This document shows, piece after piece, positions 33,020 to 41,463 of a stretch of DNA of 64,000 nucleotides. Origin of the DNA: Methylomicrobium lacus LW14 (lineage in GTDB: Bacteria; Pseudomonadota; Gammaproteobacteria; Methylococcales; Methylomonadaceae). The notes beneath the pieces were generated by a model that had not been told where the DNA came from, did not search any database, and worked only from the letters and a program-made list of their open reading frames with translations. The stretch is taken from assembly GCF_000527095.1 (NCBI RefSeq), contig NZ_AZUN01000001.1, positions 3,051,501 to 3,115,500 of the forward strand, written 5' to 3'. The stretch's first letter is position 1. Every line of letters starts with the position of its first letter. The position numbers and the translations under genes are program-made.

Positions 33020-33152
33020 TGTGGATAAGTCAAAATAACACAGACTTATCAACAGGTTGTTTTGCAGGGTAAGCTGTCGTTAAGATGGCGGTCAACGTGT
33101 TGATGGGTTGTGGATAAGTGTGTGCATAATTTTGTCCACAGGTCTGTCCACA
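33020..33152. other. DnaA-box cluster (possible replication-initiator binding region)
   Basis: Three perfect TGTGNATAA/TTATNCACA boxes: TGTGGATAA at 33020-33028 and 33109-33117, and TGTGCATAA at 33121-33129. Close matches: TTATCAACA 33046-33054, TTGTCCACA 33132-33140, CTGTCCACA 33144-33152. An AT-rich stretch (about 32975-33010, with GATTTAAAATCTATTTATTA) flanks them on the left. The region is between the divergent POT and moxR genes and contains no gene. The makeup, a box array next to an AT-rich segment, fits an origin or a DnaA-titration or regulatory site. Confidence 0.6.
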
Positions 33153-33299
33153 GCAAATACCGCTTTTTCCCACAGACTTACTCTCTATGATTGCCGACCT
33201 GAAACGGGATAGAATATTGAACCATTGCCGAAAAACGCGTTCATACGGCAAAATCTTGCTCAACGTTGTTGTCACCAAGGATTCAACGAGACGGAAAAC

Positions 33300-34289
33300 A
33301 TGTCGGAAAACCACAAGCAGAACATCGCGCAACTTGCGCTGATCAAACTCAAAAACTACATCAACAGCGAAATCATCGGCCAGGAGGTGCTGGTCGAACG
33401 GATGCTGATCGGTTTATTGGCCGACGGCCATATCCTGGTCGAAGGCGCGCCGGGTTTGGCCAAGACGCGTGCGATCAATGTCTTGAGCAAAGGCATTCAA
33501 GGCGATTTTCACCGGGTGCAATTCACGCCGGACCTGTTGCCGGCCGATCTGACCGGCACCGAAATCTACCGCCCGCAGCAAGGCACGTTTGAATTCCAGA
33601 AAGGGCCGTTGTTTCATAATCTGATTCTGGCCGACGAGATCAACCGCTCGCCGGCCAAGGTGCAGGCGGCATTGCTCGAAGCGATGGCCGAACGGCAGAT
33701 CACGGTCGGCCAAGCCACCTATCCGTTGCCGGAGCTGTTCATGGTGATGGCGACGCAAAATCCGATCGAACAGGAAGGCACTTATCCCTTGCCCGAAGCG
33801 CAGCTCGACCGGTTTTTGCTGCATGTGAGGGTCGATTATCCGAATCCGAAGCATGAAAAAGACATTCTGCATCTGGCCAGAAGGGAGGCGCGTTCGGAAG
33901 TGCTGAAAAAAACCGAACGTTTCGAGTCGATCTCGCAGCAAACCCTGTTCACCGCGCGCAACGAAGTGCTCGACGTGTACATGGCCGAGGCGCTGGAAGA
34001 TTATTTGCTGCAAATCATCCTGGCGACGCGGACCCCCGAGGCCTATGGCCGCGATCTGGCAGCCTGGCTGCAATACGGCGCGAGTCCCAGGGCCAGCATC
34101 GCGCTCGACCGTTGCGCCCGCGCCAAGGCCTGGCTTGATCAGCGCGATTTCGTCGGCCCCGAAGACATTCAGGACATCGCCTTCGACGTGCTGCGTCATC
34201 GTCTGATTTTGTCCTACGAAGCCGAGGCCGAAGGCATCACCGCCGATCATGTGATCAGGGAATTGATTGCCCGTATTGCCGTTCCGTAA
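33300..34289 (+). CDS. MoxR-family AAA+ ATPase
   Basis: A 329-residue AAA+ ATPase of the MoxR family, thought to act as a chaperone for VWA-domain partners. Motifs: HILVEGAPGLAKTRAINVL (Walker A, about residues 44-62), LILADEINRSPAKVQAALLEAM (Walker B and following, about 109-130), MATQNPIEQEGTYPLPEAQLDRF (sensor 1 and pore loops). The ATG at 33300 is chosen (SENHKQNIAQLALIKL). It starts a six-gene operon with DUF58, DUF4381, two VWA proteins and BatD, all overlapping or abutting. Confidence 0.95.
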   Translation: MSENHKQNIAQLALIKLKNYINSEIIGQEVLVERMLIGLLADGHILVEGAPGLAKTRAINVLSKGIQGDFHRVQFTPDLLPADLTGTEIYRPQQGTFEFQKGPLFHNLILADEINRSPAKVQAALLEAMAERQITVGQATYPLPELFMVMATQNPIEQEGTYPLPEAQLDRFLLHVRVDYPNPKHEKDILHLARREARSEVLKKTERFESISQQTLFTARNEVLDVYMAEALEDYLLQIILATRTPEAYGRDLAAWLQYGASPRASIALDRCARAKAWLDQRDFVGPEDIQDIAFDVLRHRLILSYEAEAEGITADHVIRELIARIAVP

Positions 34290-35228
34290 ATGCTGTTCAC
34301 TAAACCTGCAGTCAATCATCACCCGTCCGTGACGCCCGACGAGCTGATCTCGGTCAGCCTGAAAACCTTGATCGACCTGGCCCGGCCCGCGGCGGGACTG
34401 ACGCATCCGCGTAGCGCTATCCGTTCGATCCAGAGCGGCGGCTACCTGTCTCGCTTCAAGGGACGCGGCATGGAATTCGACGAGACGCGGCTTTATCAAC
34501 CCGGCGACGATCTGCGCACGATCGACTGGCGCGTGACCGCGCGCACCGGCACGCCGCATACGAAGATTTTTCGCGAGGAGCGCGAGCGGCCGGTGTTCAT
34601 TTCGGTCGACGACCGCCCGGCGATGCATTTCGCGACCCGCGGCGTATTCAAATCGGTGCTGGCCGCGAAGCTGGCGGCACTGCTGGCCTGGACCGCAGAA
34701 CATCACGGGGACCGTATCGGCGGCCAGATTTTTTCCGAGCAGGACTGCCGGGAGCTGAAGCCGCAAAACGGCAAACAGGCGGTGCTGCATTTATTGCATG
34801 CGTTGATCGACCGCCCCGTTCAGAACCAGCCGGCCGCCTACGCCTTCGAACAAATCCTGGCCCGGCTGGTCAAGCATGTCCGCCCCGGCAGCCGGGTTTA
34901 TATCATCAGCGATTTTCGCGGCGTCAACGAAGCGGCCGAGGTCCATCTGTCGCGGCTCTCCGAACATTGCGACGTGGCCTTGCTCTTCGTGTTCGATGCA
35001 TTGGAACAAAGTCTTCCGGAAAAAGGCCGCTACCGCTTTACCGACGGCGAACGCGATGTGGTGATGGACAGCGCCGATGCGCGCCGGCTGGCCGATTACC
35101 GCCAGCGTTTCGCGGAGCATTTAGAGCGCCTGCAAACGCTCGCCCGCAAGGAAAATCTGCAACTGATCTTGTGCGGCACTGCGGACGATCCGGTGCAGCG
35201 CCTGAAGACCCTGCTGCGAGGCCAGTAA
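34290..35228 (+). CDS. DUF58-domain protein
   Basis: A 312-residue cytoplasmic protein of the DUF58 family, the standard partner of MoxR. The DUF58 motif GRGMEFDETRLYQPGDDL, then RTIDWRVTARTGTPHTK, lies around residues 55-90, and a VWA-like fold follows (VFISVDDRPAMHFATRG). It begins one base after the moxR stop, and its own TAA overlaps the next ATG. The operon context points to assembly or maturation of a multi-protein envelope complex. Confidence 0.93.
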   Translation: MLFTKPAVNHHPSVTPDELISVSLKTLIDLARPAAGLTHPRSAIRSIQSGGYLSRFKGRGMEFDETRLYQPGDDLRTIDWRVTARTGTPHTKIFREERERPVFISVDDRPAMHFATRGVFKSVLAAKLAALLAWTAEHHGDRIGGQIFSEQDCRELKPQNGKQAVLHLLHALIDRPVQNQPAAYAFEQILARLVKHVRPGSRVYIISDFRGVNEAAEVHLSRLSEHCDVALLFVFDALEQSLPEKGRYRFTDGERDVVMDSADARRLADYRQRFAEHLERLQTLARKENLQLILCGTADDPVQRLKTLLRGQ

Positions 35229-35704
35229 TGTCGGTCACCGATTTACCGCTGCGCGACATCCACATTCCGGAAGCGATCGGCGGGTGGCCGCCGGCGATCG
35301 GCTGGTGGGTTCTTGCAATCTTGATCCCGTTGCTGCTGGGGTTTTCAGTCTGGCTGTATAAACGGCTGACCCGGCTTACCGCGCTGAAGACCGCGCGCAA
35401 GTTGCTAAAGGCCTTGAGAAACGATACCTCGCTCGACGATCTGGCAAAAATTGCCGAACTGTCCGCCTTGCTGCGCCGCGTCGCGATCAGTACCGATAAC
35501 CGCGCCGAAGTCGCGGGCTTAACCGGCCAAAACTGGCTCAGCTATCTCGATGGCGCGCTTAAGGGCGCGCCGTTCAGCGAAGGCCCCGGCCGCATCTTTC
35601 TCGACGCGCATTATCGAAAATCCGCGCCGTCCGAACCGGCGCTGCAGGACGTGTTCCAAGTCTGTGAAGACTGGCTCAAAGCGCAAAGCAAACGTAAAAA
35701 ATGA
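35228..35704 (+). CDS. DUF4381-domain membrane protein
   Basis: A 158-residue protein of the DUF4381 family, always found in moxR/bat operons. It opens with VTDLPLRDIHIPEAIGGWPPAIGWW, has one membrane helix (about residues 26-46, WWVLAILIPLLLGFSVWLYK) and a helical cytoplasmic tail. The ATG shares its first base with the stop codon of the DUF58 gene, and its own stop overlaps the next gene by four bases, so expression is coupled. It probably anchors or links the ATPase to the VWA proteins. Confidence 0.88.
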   Translation: MSVTDLPLRDIHIPEAIGGWPPAIGWWVLAILIPLLLGFSVWLYKRLTRLTALKTARKLLKALRNDTSLDDLAKIAELSALLRRVAISTDNRAEVAGLTGQNWLSYLDGALKGAPFSEGPGRIFLDAHYRKSAPSEPALQDVFQVCEDWLKAQSKRKK

Positions 35705-36681
35705 TTCAACTTATCTGGCCCTGGCTGATTATTCTTTTGCCGCTGCCCTGGCTGATCCGGCGTTTGCTGCCGCCGTTGCTGCCGGCCGAACAGGCGGCGC
35801 TGAAAGTGCCCTTCCTGGATGACTTTGCCGCCGGCAAGACCGATGCCGTTTCGCAGCCCCGAAAATGGCCGCTGCGTCTGGCGATGCTGGCGTGGCTGCT
35901 TTTAGTGATCGCCGGCATGCGTCCGCAATGGCTCGGCGAGCCGATCGAGCAGGGGATCAGCGGGCGCGACCTGATGCTCGCGATCGACCTGTCCGGCAGC
36001 ATGGAAGAACAGGATTTCGTGATCAACAAGCAGCAGGTCGACCGCTTGACCGCGGCCAAATGGGTCGCCAGCGATTTCATCGAACGCCGGGCCGGCGACC
36101 GGATCGGCCTGATCCTGTTCGGCACCCAGGCTTATCTGCAAACGCCGCTGACCTTCGACCGCAAGACCGTCAATACCCTGCTCGATGAATCGGCGATCGG
36201 CCTGGCCGGCGACAACACCGCGATCGGCGATGCGATCGGCCTGGCAGTCAAGCGCTTGAAGAATCAGCCCGCCAACAGCCGGGTCTTGATCCTGATGACC
36301 GACGGCGCGAATACCGCCGGCGAGGTGTCGCCGTTGAAAGCGGCGGAACTGGCCGCGAATAATCAGTTGAAAATTTACACGATCGGCATCGGCGCGGACG
36401 AAATGGTCGTGCGCAGCCTGTTCGGCGCGCAGAAGGTCAATCCGTCGCGCGACCTCGACGAAAAAACCCTGCTCGACATCGCGCAAAAAACCGGCGGCCG
36501 TTATTTCCGCGCCCGCAACACCCGGGAATTGAACAATATCTATATGCTGCTGGACCAATTGGAGCCGGTCAACAAGGACAGCCAATATTTCCGTCCTCGG
36601 CAAGAACTGTTTTTCTGGCCTCTGGGCCTGGCGCTCGCCTTGGCGGCCGGGGTCTGTTTGTCACGTTTACGATGGTCATGA
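35701..36681 (+). CDS. VWA-domain membrane protein (BatA-like)
   Basis: A 326-residue protein with N-terminal membrane segments (LIILLPLPWLIRRLLPPLL and PLRLAMLAWLLLVIAGM), a von Willebrand A domain (about residues 92-290) and a C-terminal helix (LFFWPLGLALALAAGVCL). The metal-ion-dependent adhesion site is seen as LMLAIDLSGSMEEQ (Asp-x-Ser-x-Ser), with LGDNT-like GDNTAIGDAIG and MTDGANTAG. The BatA-type layout is typical of aerotolerance operons. It overlaps its neighbours on both sides by four bases. Confidence 0.93.
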   Translation: MIQLIWPWLIILLPLPWLIRRLLPPLLPAEQAALKVPFLDDFAAGKTDAVSQPRKWPLRLAMLAWLLLVIAGMRPQWLGEPIEQGISGRDLMLAIDLSGSMEEQDFVINKQQVDRLTAAKWVASDFIERRAGDRIGLILFGTQAYLQTPLTFDRKTVNTLLDESAIGLAGDNTAIGDAIGLAVKRLKNQPANSRVLILMTDGANTAGEVSPLKAAELAANNQLKIYTIGIGADEMVVRSLFGAQKVNPSRDLDEKTLLDIAQKTGGRYFRARNTRELNNIYMLLDQLEPVNKDSQYFRPRQELFFWPLGLALALAAGVCLSRLRWS

Positions 36682-38480
36682 GTTTCAGCGAATTTCATTT
36701 TATCCGGCCCTACTGGCTGTTGGCATTGATTCCGGCGATCGCGCTTCTGGTCATGCTGCTGCGTCACAAGCTCAGCCGCGGCAACTGGGCTTCGGTTTGC
36801 GATCCGGCGCTGCTGCCCTATCTGCTCCAGGAGAAGGCGGTGCATACCAGCCGCAAGTCTCTGCTGCTCGGCGCCGTGATGGCGCTGCTGGCGATCGTCG
36901 CGCTGGCCGGCCCGACCTTTCAGCGCCTGCCATCGCCGGTGTTCAGAAACGATTCGGCCTTGGTGATCGCGCTGGATTTGTCGCGTTCGATGGATGCGGA
37001 AGACATCAAGCCGAGCCGCCTGATCCGGGCCCGCTACAAGATCGCCGATCTGTTGCAGCGGCGCAAGGACGGCCAGACCGCGCTGCTGGTGTTTGCGGGC
37101 GATGCGTTTACGGTGACCCCTTTGACCGACGATACCGAAACGATCGCGAGCCAACTGGAGGCATTGACGACCGACATCATGCCGACTCAGGGCAGTCAGG
37201 CGGAGGCGGCGCTGAATCTGGCCGTCCAATTGCTCCGGCAGGCCGGCCTGCAGAAAGGCGAGATCATCCTGATGACCGATGGCGTCGAATCGGATGCCGC
37301 ACTTGCGGCCGCGAAAAAGTTGAACGGTTATCACTTGTCGGTGCTCGGCGTCGGCACCGCCGAAGGCGCGCCGATCGCACTGCCGAACGGCGGTTTCTTG
37401 AAGGACGAACAGGGCGCGATCGTCATTCCGAAACTGGACCCCAATAAACTTGCCGAATTGGCCGGCGCGGGCGGCGGCGTCTACCAAAGCATCACGGCGG
37501 ACGACAGCGACATCGAAAACGTGCTGGCCAACCTCGATACGACCGTGCCGGAGGCGCAAGGCCATACGGAAAACCCGTTGCTGATCGACCTTTGGGACGA
37601 TCTCGGCCCCTGGATCGTGCTCGCGGTGTTGCCTTTGGCCGCGCTCTCGTTCCGTCGGGGTTTATTGTGCGTCGCATTTTTGACTTTGCTGCCGCTGCCT
37701 GAAAACAGCTATGCGCTGGGCTGGCAGGATTTGTGGCGGACCAAGGATCAGCAGGCCGCGGCAGCTTTTGAGCAAAAGCAGTATGAGCGTGCGGCCGAAT
37801 TGTTCGAGAACCCGGACTGGAAGGCGGCCGCACAATACCGTTCGGACAAGGCGCAGACCGGAAAATTGCAAGCGCCGAAGACCGCGACCGGTTTTTATAA
37901 TCAGGGCAATGTGCTCGCGAAATCGGGCCGCTTCGAGGAAGCGATCGCCGCTTACGACAAATCGCTGGCGATCGATCCCAATAATGAAGACGCCATATAT
38001 AATAAAAAACTGGTCGAAGAGGCGCTGAAACAGCAACAACAGCAACAACAGCAACAGAAAGATCAAAAGCAAGACTCGGAAAAGGAGCAACAGCAAAAGC
38101 CGCAGGATCAGTCCGCTTCCGAGCAGAAGCCCGAACAAAAAGACGAAAAAGCCGAAGCCAAGAACGGCGATAAGGCGCAGGAAAAACCCGAAACCGGCGC
38201 CGAGAAAGCGCCGGAGAAAGCCGAAGAGCCGCCAAAACAGTCCGAAGAGCAACAGGCCAAGGACAGCGCCGCGGCAAAGGAAGACCAGAAAGAATCGGAC
38301 CCGGCCAAGCAAAATGAAGCGTCTGCGCAACCGATACCGCCGTCCGACGAAACGCAACAGGCCAATGAGCAATGGTTGAACCGGATTCCGGACGATCCGG
38401 CCGGTTTGTTGAAACGCAAATTCAAATACCAGTACGGCCAGCGCCAGCAGCGCTCCGGCAACAAGGCGCAAAATTGGTAA
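36678..38480 (+). CDS. VWA- and TPR-domain membrane protein (BatB/BatC fusion)
   Basis: A 600-residue protein joining a VWA domain to TPR repeats. Membrane segments lie near the N-terminus (YWLLALIPAIALLVMLL and LLLGAVMALLAIVALAG). The VWA domain (about residues 85-285) has VIALDLSRSMDAED with the MIDAS Asp-Ser-Ser. Another helix (about 312-330) is followed by TPR units (TGFYNQGNVLAKSGRFEEAI) and a long low-complexity tail rich in Gln, Lys, Glu and Pro (about 455-570). The Gln run is encoded by CAACAG repeats at 38034-38055. The ATG at 36678 overlaps the previous stop; one six bases upstream is an alternative. BatB and BatC are separate in many species, fused here. Confidence 0.92.
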   Translation: MSFSEFHFIRPYWLLALIPAIALLVMLLRHKLSRGNWASVCDPALLPYLLQEKAVHTSRKSLLLGAVMALLAIVALAGPTFQRLPSPVFRNDSALVIALDLSRSMDAEDIKPSRLIRARYKIADLLQRRKDGQTALLVFAGDAFTVTPLTDDTETIASQLEALTTDIMPTQGSQAEAALNLAVQLLRQAGLQKGEIILMTDGVESDAALAAAKKLNGYHLSVLGVGTAEGAPIALPNGGFLKDEQGAIVIPKLDPNKLAELAGAGGGVYQSITADDSDIENVLANLDTTVPEAQGHTENPLLIDLWDDLGPWIVLAVLPLAALSFRRGLLCVAFLTLLPLPENSYALGWQDLWRTKDQQAAAAFEQKQYERAAELFENPDWKAAAQYRSDKAQTGKLQAPKTATGFYNQGNVLAKSGRFEEAIAAYDKSLAIDPNNEDAIYNKKLVEEALKQQQQQQQQQKDQKQDSEKEQQQKPQDQSASEQKPEQKDEKAEAKNGDKAQEKPETGAEKAPEKAEEPPKQSEEQQAKDSAAAKEDQKESDPAKQNEASAQPIPPSDETQQANEQWLNRIPDDPAGLLKRKFKYQYGQRQQRSGNKAQNW

Positions 38481-38485
38481 TCCCG

Positions 38486-40213
38486 ATGACTTTAATCAGA
38501 TCTATGAGAATGCTGACGATGGTTAACAAGATCAATCGAAGCGGAGCCGTCCTGTGGCTGCTGTTATGTCAGGCGGTGTTGATGCATGCGGCCCTCGCGG
38601 CCACGATCCAGGCCACTGTCGATCGCAATCCGGTCAATCTGGACGAATCGTTTCAGATCGTCTTCAGCGCCGACGAAACGCCAGACGACGAGCCTGATTT
38701 CAGCCCGCTGGAGGAGGATTTCGATGTGCTTTCGCAAAGCCACAGCAATAATGTATCCCTGATCAACGGCAAGATGAGCCGTAGCGTGCGCTGGACCTTG
38801 AATGTGATGGCCAAACATGCGGGCAATCTGGAGGTGCCGGCGATCAGTTTCGGCAAGGACACGAGCGAGCCGGCCGCCTTGCTGGTGAACGAAAAATCCG
38901 GCAACGACGATTTGAGCAATCAGGAAGACATCTTCATCGAGGTCGAGGCGGCGCCGGAAAATCCTTATATCCAGTCGCAGATTTTATACACGGTCAGAAT
39001 CTATAGCCGGGTCGAAATCGCCAGGGCGTCGATCGACGAGCCGGAGCAGGCCGATGCGGTGATCGAGAAGCTCGGCGACGACAAGAATTTCCAGACCCAG
39101 GTGAAGGGCGAGAACTATATGGTCACCGAACGCCGCTATGCGATTTTTCCGCAAAAAAGCGGCATGATCACGCTCGCCCCGCTGGTGCTGACCGCGGAAG
39201 TGCTCACGAACTCGCGCTCGGGCTTCAACGGCTTTTTCGGTTCGAACGTGACCCGCACCCAGCGTGCTTCCTCGAAGGCGATCAGCCTGACGGTCAAGCC
39301 GGCGCCGGCATCGTTTACCGGCAAGCACTGGCTGGCGGCCGAACAACTGGAGCTGAAGGAAGAATGGTCCGGCGATTTGAAGAACATCAAAGCCGGCGAG
39401 CCGGTGACCCGCACGCTGACCGTACTGGCCAAGGGCAGCACGGTCGGGCAATTGCCGGAACTGCACAAGGCGGCCTCGGAAGAGTCGGTCAAATTCTATC
39501 CGGATCAGCCGGTCCTGCAGGAGCAAAAAAACGTCGACGGCCTGTTGGCGAAGCGCCAGGAAAAAATCGCGTTGATCCCGGCTAAGGCGGGTTCATTCAA
39601 ACTGCCGGCGATCGAAATTCCGTGGTTCAATACGCGGACTCAGCAAATGGAGATCGCGAAGATTCCCGAAACCACGATTGCCGTGGCGTCTTCAGGTCCT
39701 GCACCGGCTACAGAGCCCGCCAAACCTCTGGCGGTGAATCCGGAGGCCAAACTTCAGCCTTTGGTGATCGAGAGCCAGACCAGCGCGAGGCAAAATATCT
39801 GGATCTGGGTTTCTGCGGCCCTGGCGGCGGGCTGGCTGGCGACGGGGGTGTTTTTCCTGAGACGGCGGCCCCGGCGCGAAGCGGATAAGAATGAAACGCA
39901 AGAGATTAAGTCCTCGGGCGAATACCGCCAACACCTCAAACAAGCCTGCGCGGACAATGATCATTTGGCCGCGAAGAACGCCTTGCTGGACTGGGGGCGG
40001 GAGCAATTTAACGCGCACAGCCTGGGTGGAATCGCCAAGTGCTGCGATGCAAGGCTTCGGGATGAGATTCTGGCGTTGAACAAGGCGCTGTACTGCAAGG
40101 ATGCGCAGCCGTGGCAAGGCAAGAAATTGTATCAGGCCTTTACCGAAAACAAGGCGCGGGAACAGTGGACGGCGGCCAAGGATGAGGCGCTGGAGCCGTT
40201 ATTCCGCTTATAA
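38486..40213 (+). CDS. BatD-family protein
   Basis: A 575-residue exported protein with a signal peptide (about residues 12-34, NRSGAVLWLLLCQAVLMHAALAA) and repeated Ig-like beta domains; the BatD family begins with TIQATVDRNPVNLDESFQIVF. One membrane helix (about 460-480, NIWIWVSAALAAGWLATGVFFL) leads to a small cytoplasmic tail. The ATG at 38486 is the first after the BatB/C stop; ATG 38519 (MVNKINRSG) gives a shorter, more standard signal peptide. BatD is periplasmic and membrane-anchored in the Bat complex. Its last bases overlap the end of nudE, which is on the other strand, by six bases. Confidence 0.9.
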   Translation: MTLIRSMRMLTMVNKINRSGAVLWLLLCQAVLMHAALAATIQATVDRNPVNLDESFQIVFSADETPDDEPDFSPLEEDFDVLSQSHSNNVSLINGKMSRSVRWTLNVMAKHAGNLEVPAISFGKDTSEPAALLVNEKSGNDDLSNQEDIFIEVEAAPENPYIQSQILYTVRIYSRVEIARASIDEPEQADAVIEKLGDDKNFQTQVKGENYMVTERRYAIFPQKSGMITLAPLVLTAEVLTNSRSGFNGFFGSNVTRTQRASSKAISLTVKPAPASFTGKHWLAAEQLELKEEWSGDLKNIKAGEPVTRTLTVLAKGSTVGQLPELHKAASEESVKFYPDQPVLQEQKNVDGLLAKRQEKIALIPAKAGSFKLPAIEIPWFNTRTQQMEIAKIPETTIAVASSGPAPATEPAKPLAVNPEAKLQPLVIESQTSARQNIWIWVSAALAAGWLATGVFFLRRRPRREADKNETQEIKSSGEYRQHLKQACADNDHLAAKNALLDWGREQFNAHSLGGIAKCCDARLRDEILALNKALYCKDAQPWQGKKLYQAFTENKAREQWTAAKDEALEPLFRL

Positions 40214-40762
40214 AGGGCGCGCCTTCAAATATTCGAGCGCCATGAACAGCGCCGCGATCGAGCGTGCCTCGGTGCATTCGCCGGTCGCGATCAGCGCGTT
40301 GATCTCGGAGAGCTTCCAGGGCACCACTTCCAGTTCCTCGGGTTCGTCGCCGGCCAATTTTTCCGCGTACAGATCCTCGGCCAGGATGATCTCGGTCATG
40401 TGTTCGAGATAGGACGGCGCGAGCGAAAACGAACTCAGATGATGCAGCTTGTTCGCGCCGTAGCCGACTTCTTCCTTCAGCTCCCGGTTCGCGGCTTCCA
40501 GAAACGTCTCGCCCGGATCGGTCTTGCCTTTCGGCAGGCCCAGTTCGTAGCGATGCACGCCGGCCGAATATTCCCTGATCAGCAGCACGGTGTCGTCATC
40601 GAGCATCGGTATGATCAGCACCGCGCCGCCGGGCCTGCCGCGGGTCAGCCGCTCGAAACTGCGCTGCACGCCGTTGCTGAATTGGATATCGAGCGCTTCG
40701 ATATGAAACAAACGGCTTTTGGCGACGGTGGTTTTGTTCAGGATGATCGGTTTGTCGGCCAC
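40208..40762 (-). CDS. nudE: ADP compounds hydrolase NudE
   Basis: A 184-residue Nudix enzyme hydrolysing ADP-ribose, NADH and diadenosine polyphosphates. The Nudix box is GKTDPGETFLEAANRELKEEVGYG (about residues 76-99), and the family-specific LGLPKGKTDPGE and EYSAGVHRYELGLPKG precede it. The length matches E. coli NudE (186). It is divergent from yrfG, with 44 bases between the starts. The same nudE-yrfG pairing is seen in Enterobacteria, which supports both calls. Confidence 0.94.
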   Translation of the reverse strand: MADKPIILNKTTVAKSRLFHIEALDIQFSNGVQRSFERLTRGRPGGAVLIIPMLDDDTVLLIREYSAGVHRYELGLPKGKTDPGETFLEAANRELKEEVGYGANKLHHLSSFSLAPSYLEHMTEIILAEDLYAEKLAGDEPEELEVVPWKLSEINALIATGECTEARSIAALFMALEYLKARPL

Positions 40763-40806
40763 GGTGTTATGATGTTCAGGATGAGTTTTGAATAGACCGC
40801 ACTATT

Positions 40807-41463
40807 ATGATCGATTGGAACAAAATTGACACCGTTTTGCTCGATATGGACGGCACCTTGCTGGATTTGAACTTCGACAATCATTTCTGGAAGGAATTCG
40901 TGCCGCTGAACTATGCCCGGAAAAAAGGCCTGACGCCGGCCCAGGCCAAGGAAGAACTGATACCGCTGTTCAAAAGCATGGAAGGCCGGCTCGAATGGTA
41001 TTGTCTGGACTACTGGAGCCAGGCGCTGGAACTGGACATCGTCGGTTTGAAAGCCGAGATCGCCGGCCTGATCAGCGTGTTGCCGCATGTGGTCGAGTTT
41101 CTCGAAGCGGTCAAGCGCACGCCCCGGAAGGTGCTGCTGGTCACCAACGCGCATCCGGACAGTCTCGGGCTCAAAATGGAAAAGACCTGCCTGCATCCCT
41201 TCTTCGACGAAATCATCAGTTCGCACGCCTCCGGCAAACCGAAGGAGCATGCCGAGTTCTGGCATTGGCTGCATCGGCGCCAGCCCTTCGATAAAAGCCG
41301 GACGCTGTTGATCGACGACAGCCTGGCCGTGTTGAATTCGGCCAAGGCATTCGGCATCGAAAATCTGCTGTCGGTCAGCCGGCCGGATTCAGCGCAGCCG
41401 AAAAAGGTGATTCTCGCTTATCGGGCTATTGAGGATTTTCGGGAGTTGATGGCCGGGCTCTAG
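40807..41463 (+). CDS. yrfG: GMP/IMP nucleotidase (HAD superfamily)
   Basis: A 218-residue HAD-like hydrolase, dephosphorylating GMP and IMP. Motif I is VLLDMDGTLLDLNFD (about residues 10-24, nucleophile Asp), motif II is LLVTNAH (about 113-119) and motif IV is LLIDDSLAVLNSA (about 168-180). The length and the pairing with nudE match E. coli YrfG. Its 3' end overlaps the end of the helicase gene on the opposite strand by 38 bases. Confidence 0.92.
   Translation: MIDWNKIDTVLLDMDGTLLDLNFDNHFWKEFVPLNYARKKGLTPAQAKEELIPLFKSMEGRLEWYCLDYWSQALELDIVGLKAEIAGLISVLPHVVEFLEAVKRTPRKVLLVTNAHPDSLGLKMEKTCLHPFFDEIISSHASGKPKEHAEFWHWLHRRQPFDKSRTLLIDDSLAVLNSAKAFGIENLLSVSRPDSAQPKKVILAYRAIEDFRELMAGL

Noticed and set aside
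33414..34790. Minus-strand open frame of 458 codons across the moxR and DUF58 genes
   Set aside because: Both plus-strand genes have clear motifs and overlap in an operon; the antisense frame shows none.
38034..38060. CRISPR-like or direct repeat array
   Set aside because: The CAACAG units are tandem Gln codons inside the VWA-TPR gene, with no spacers.
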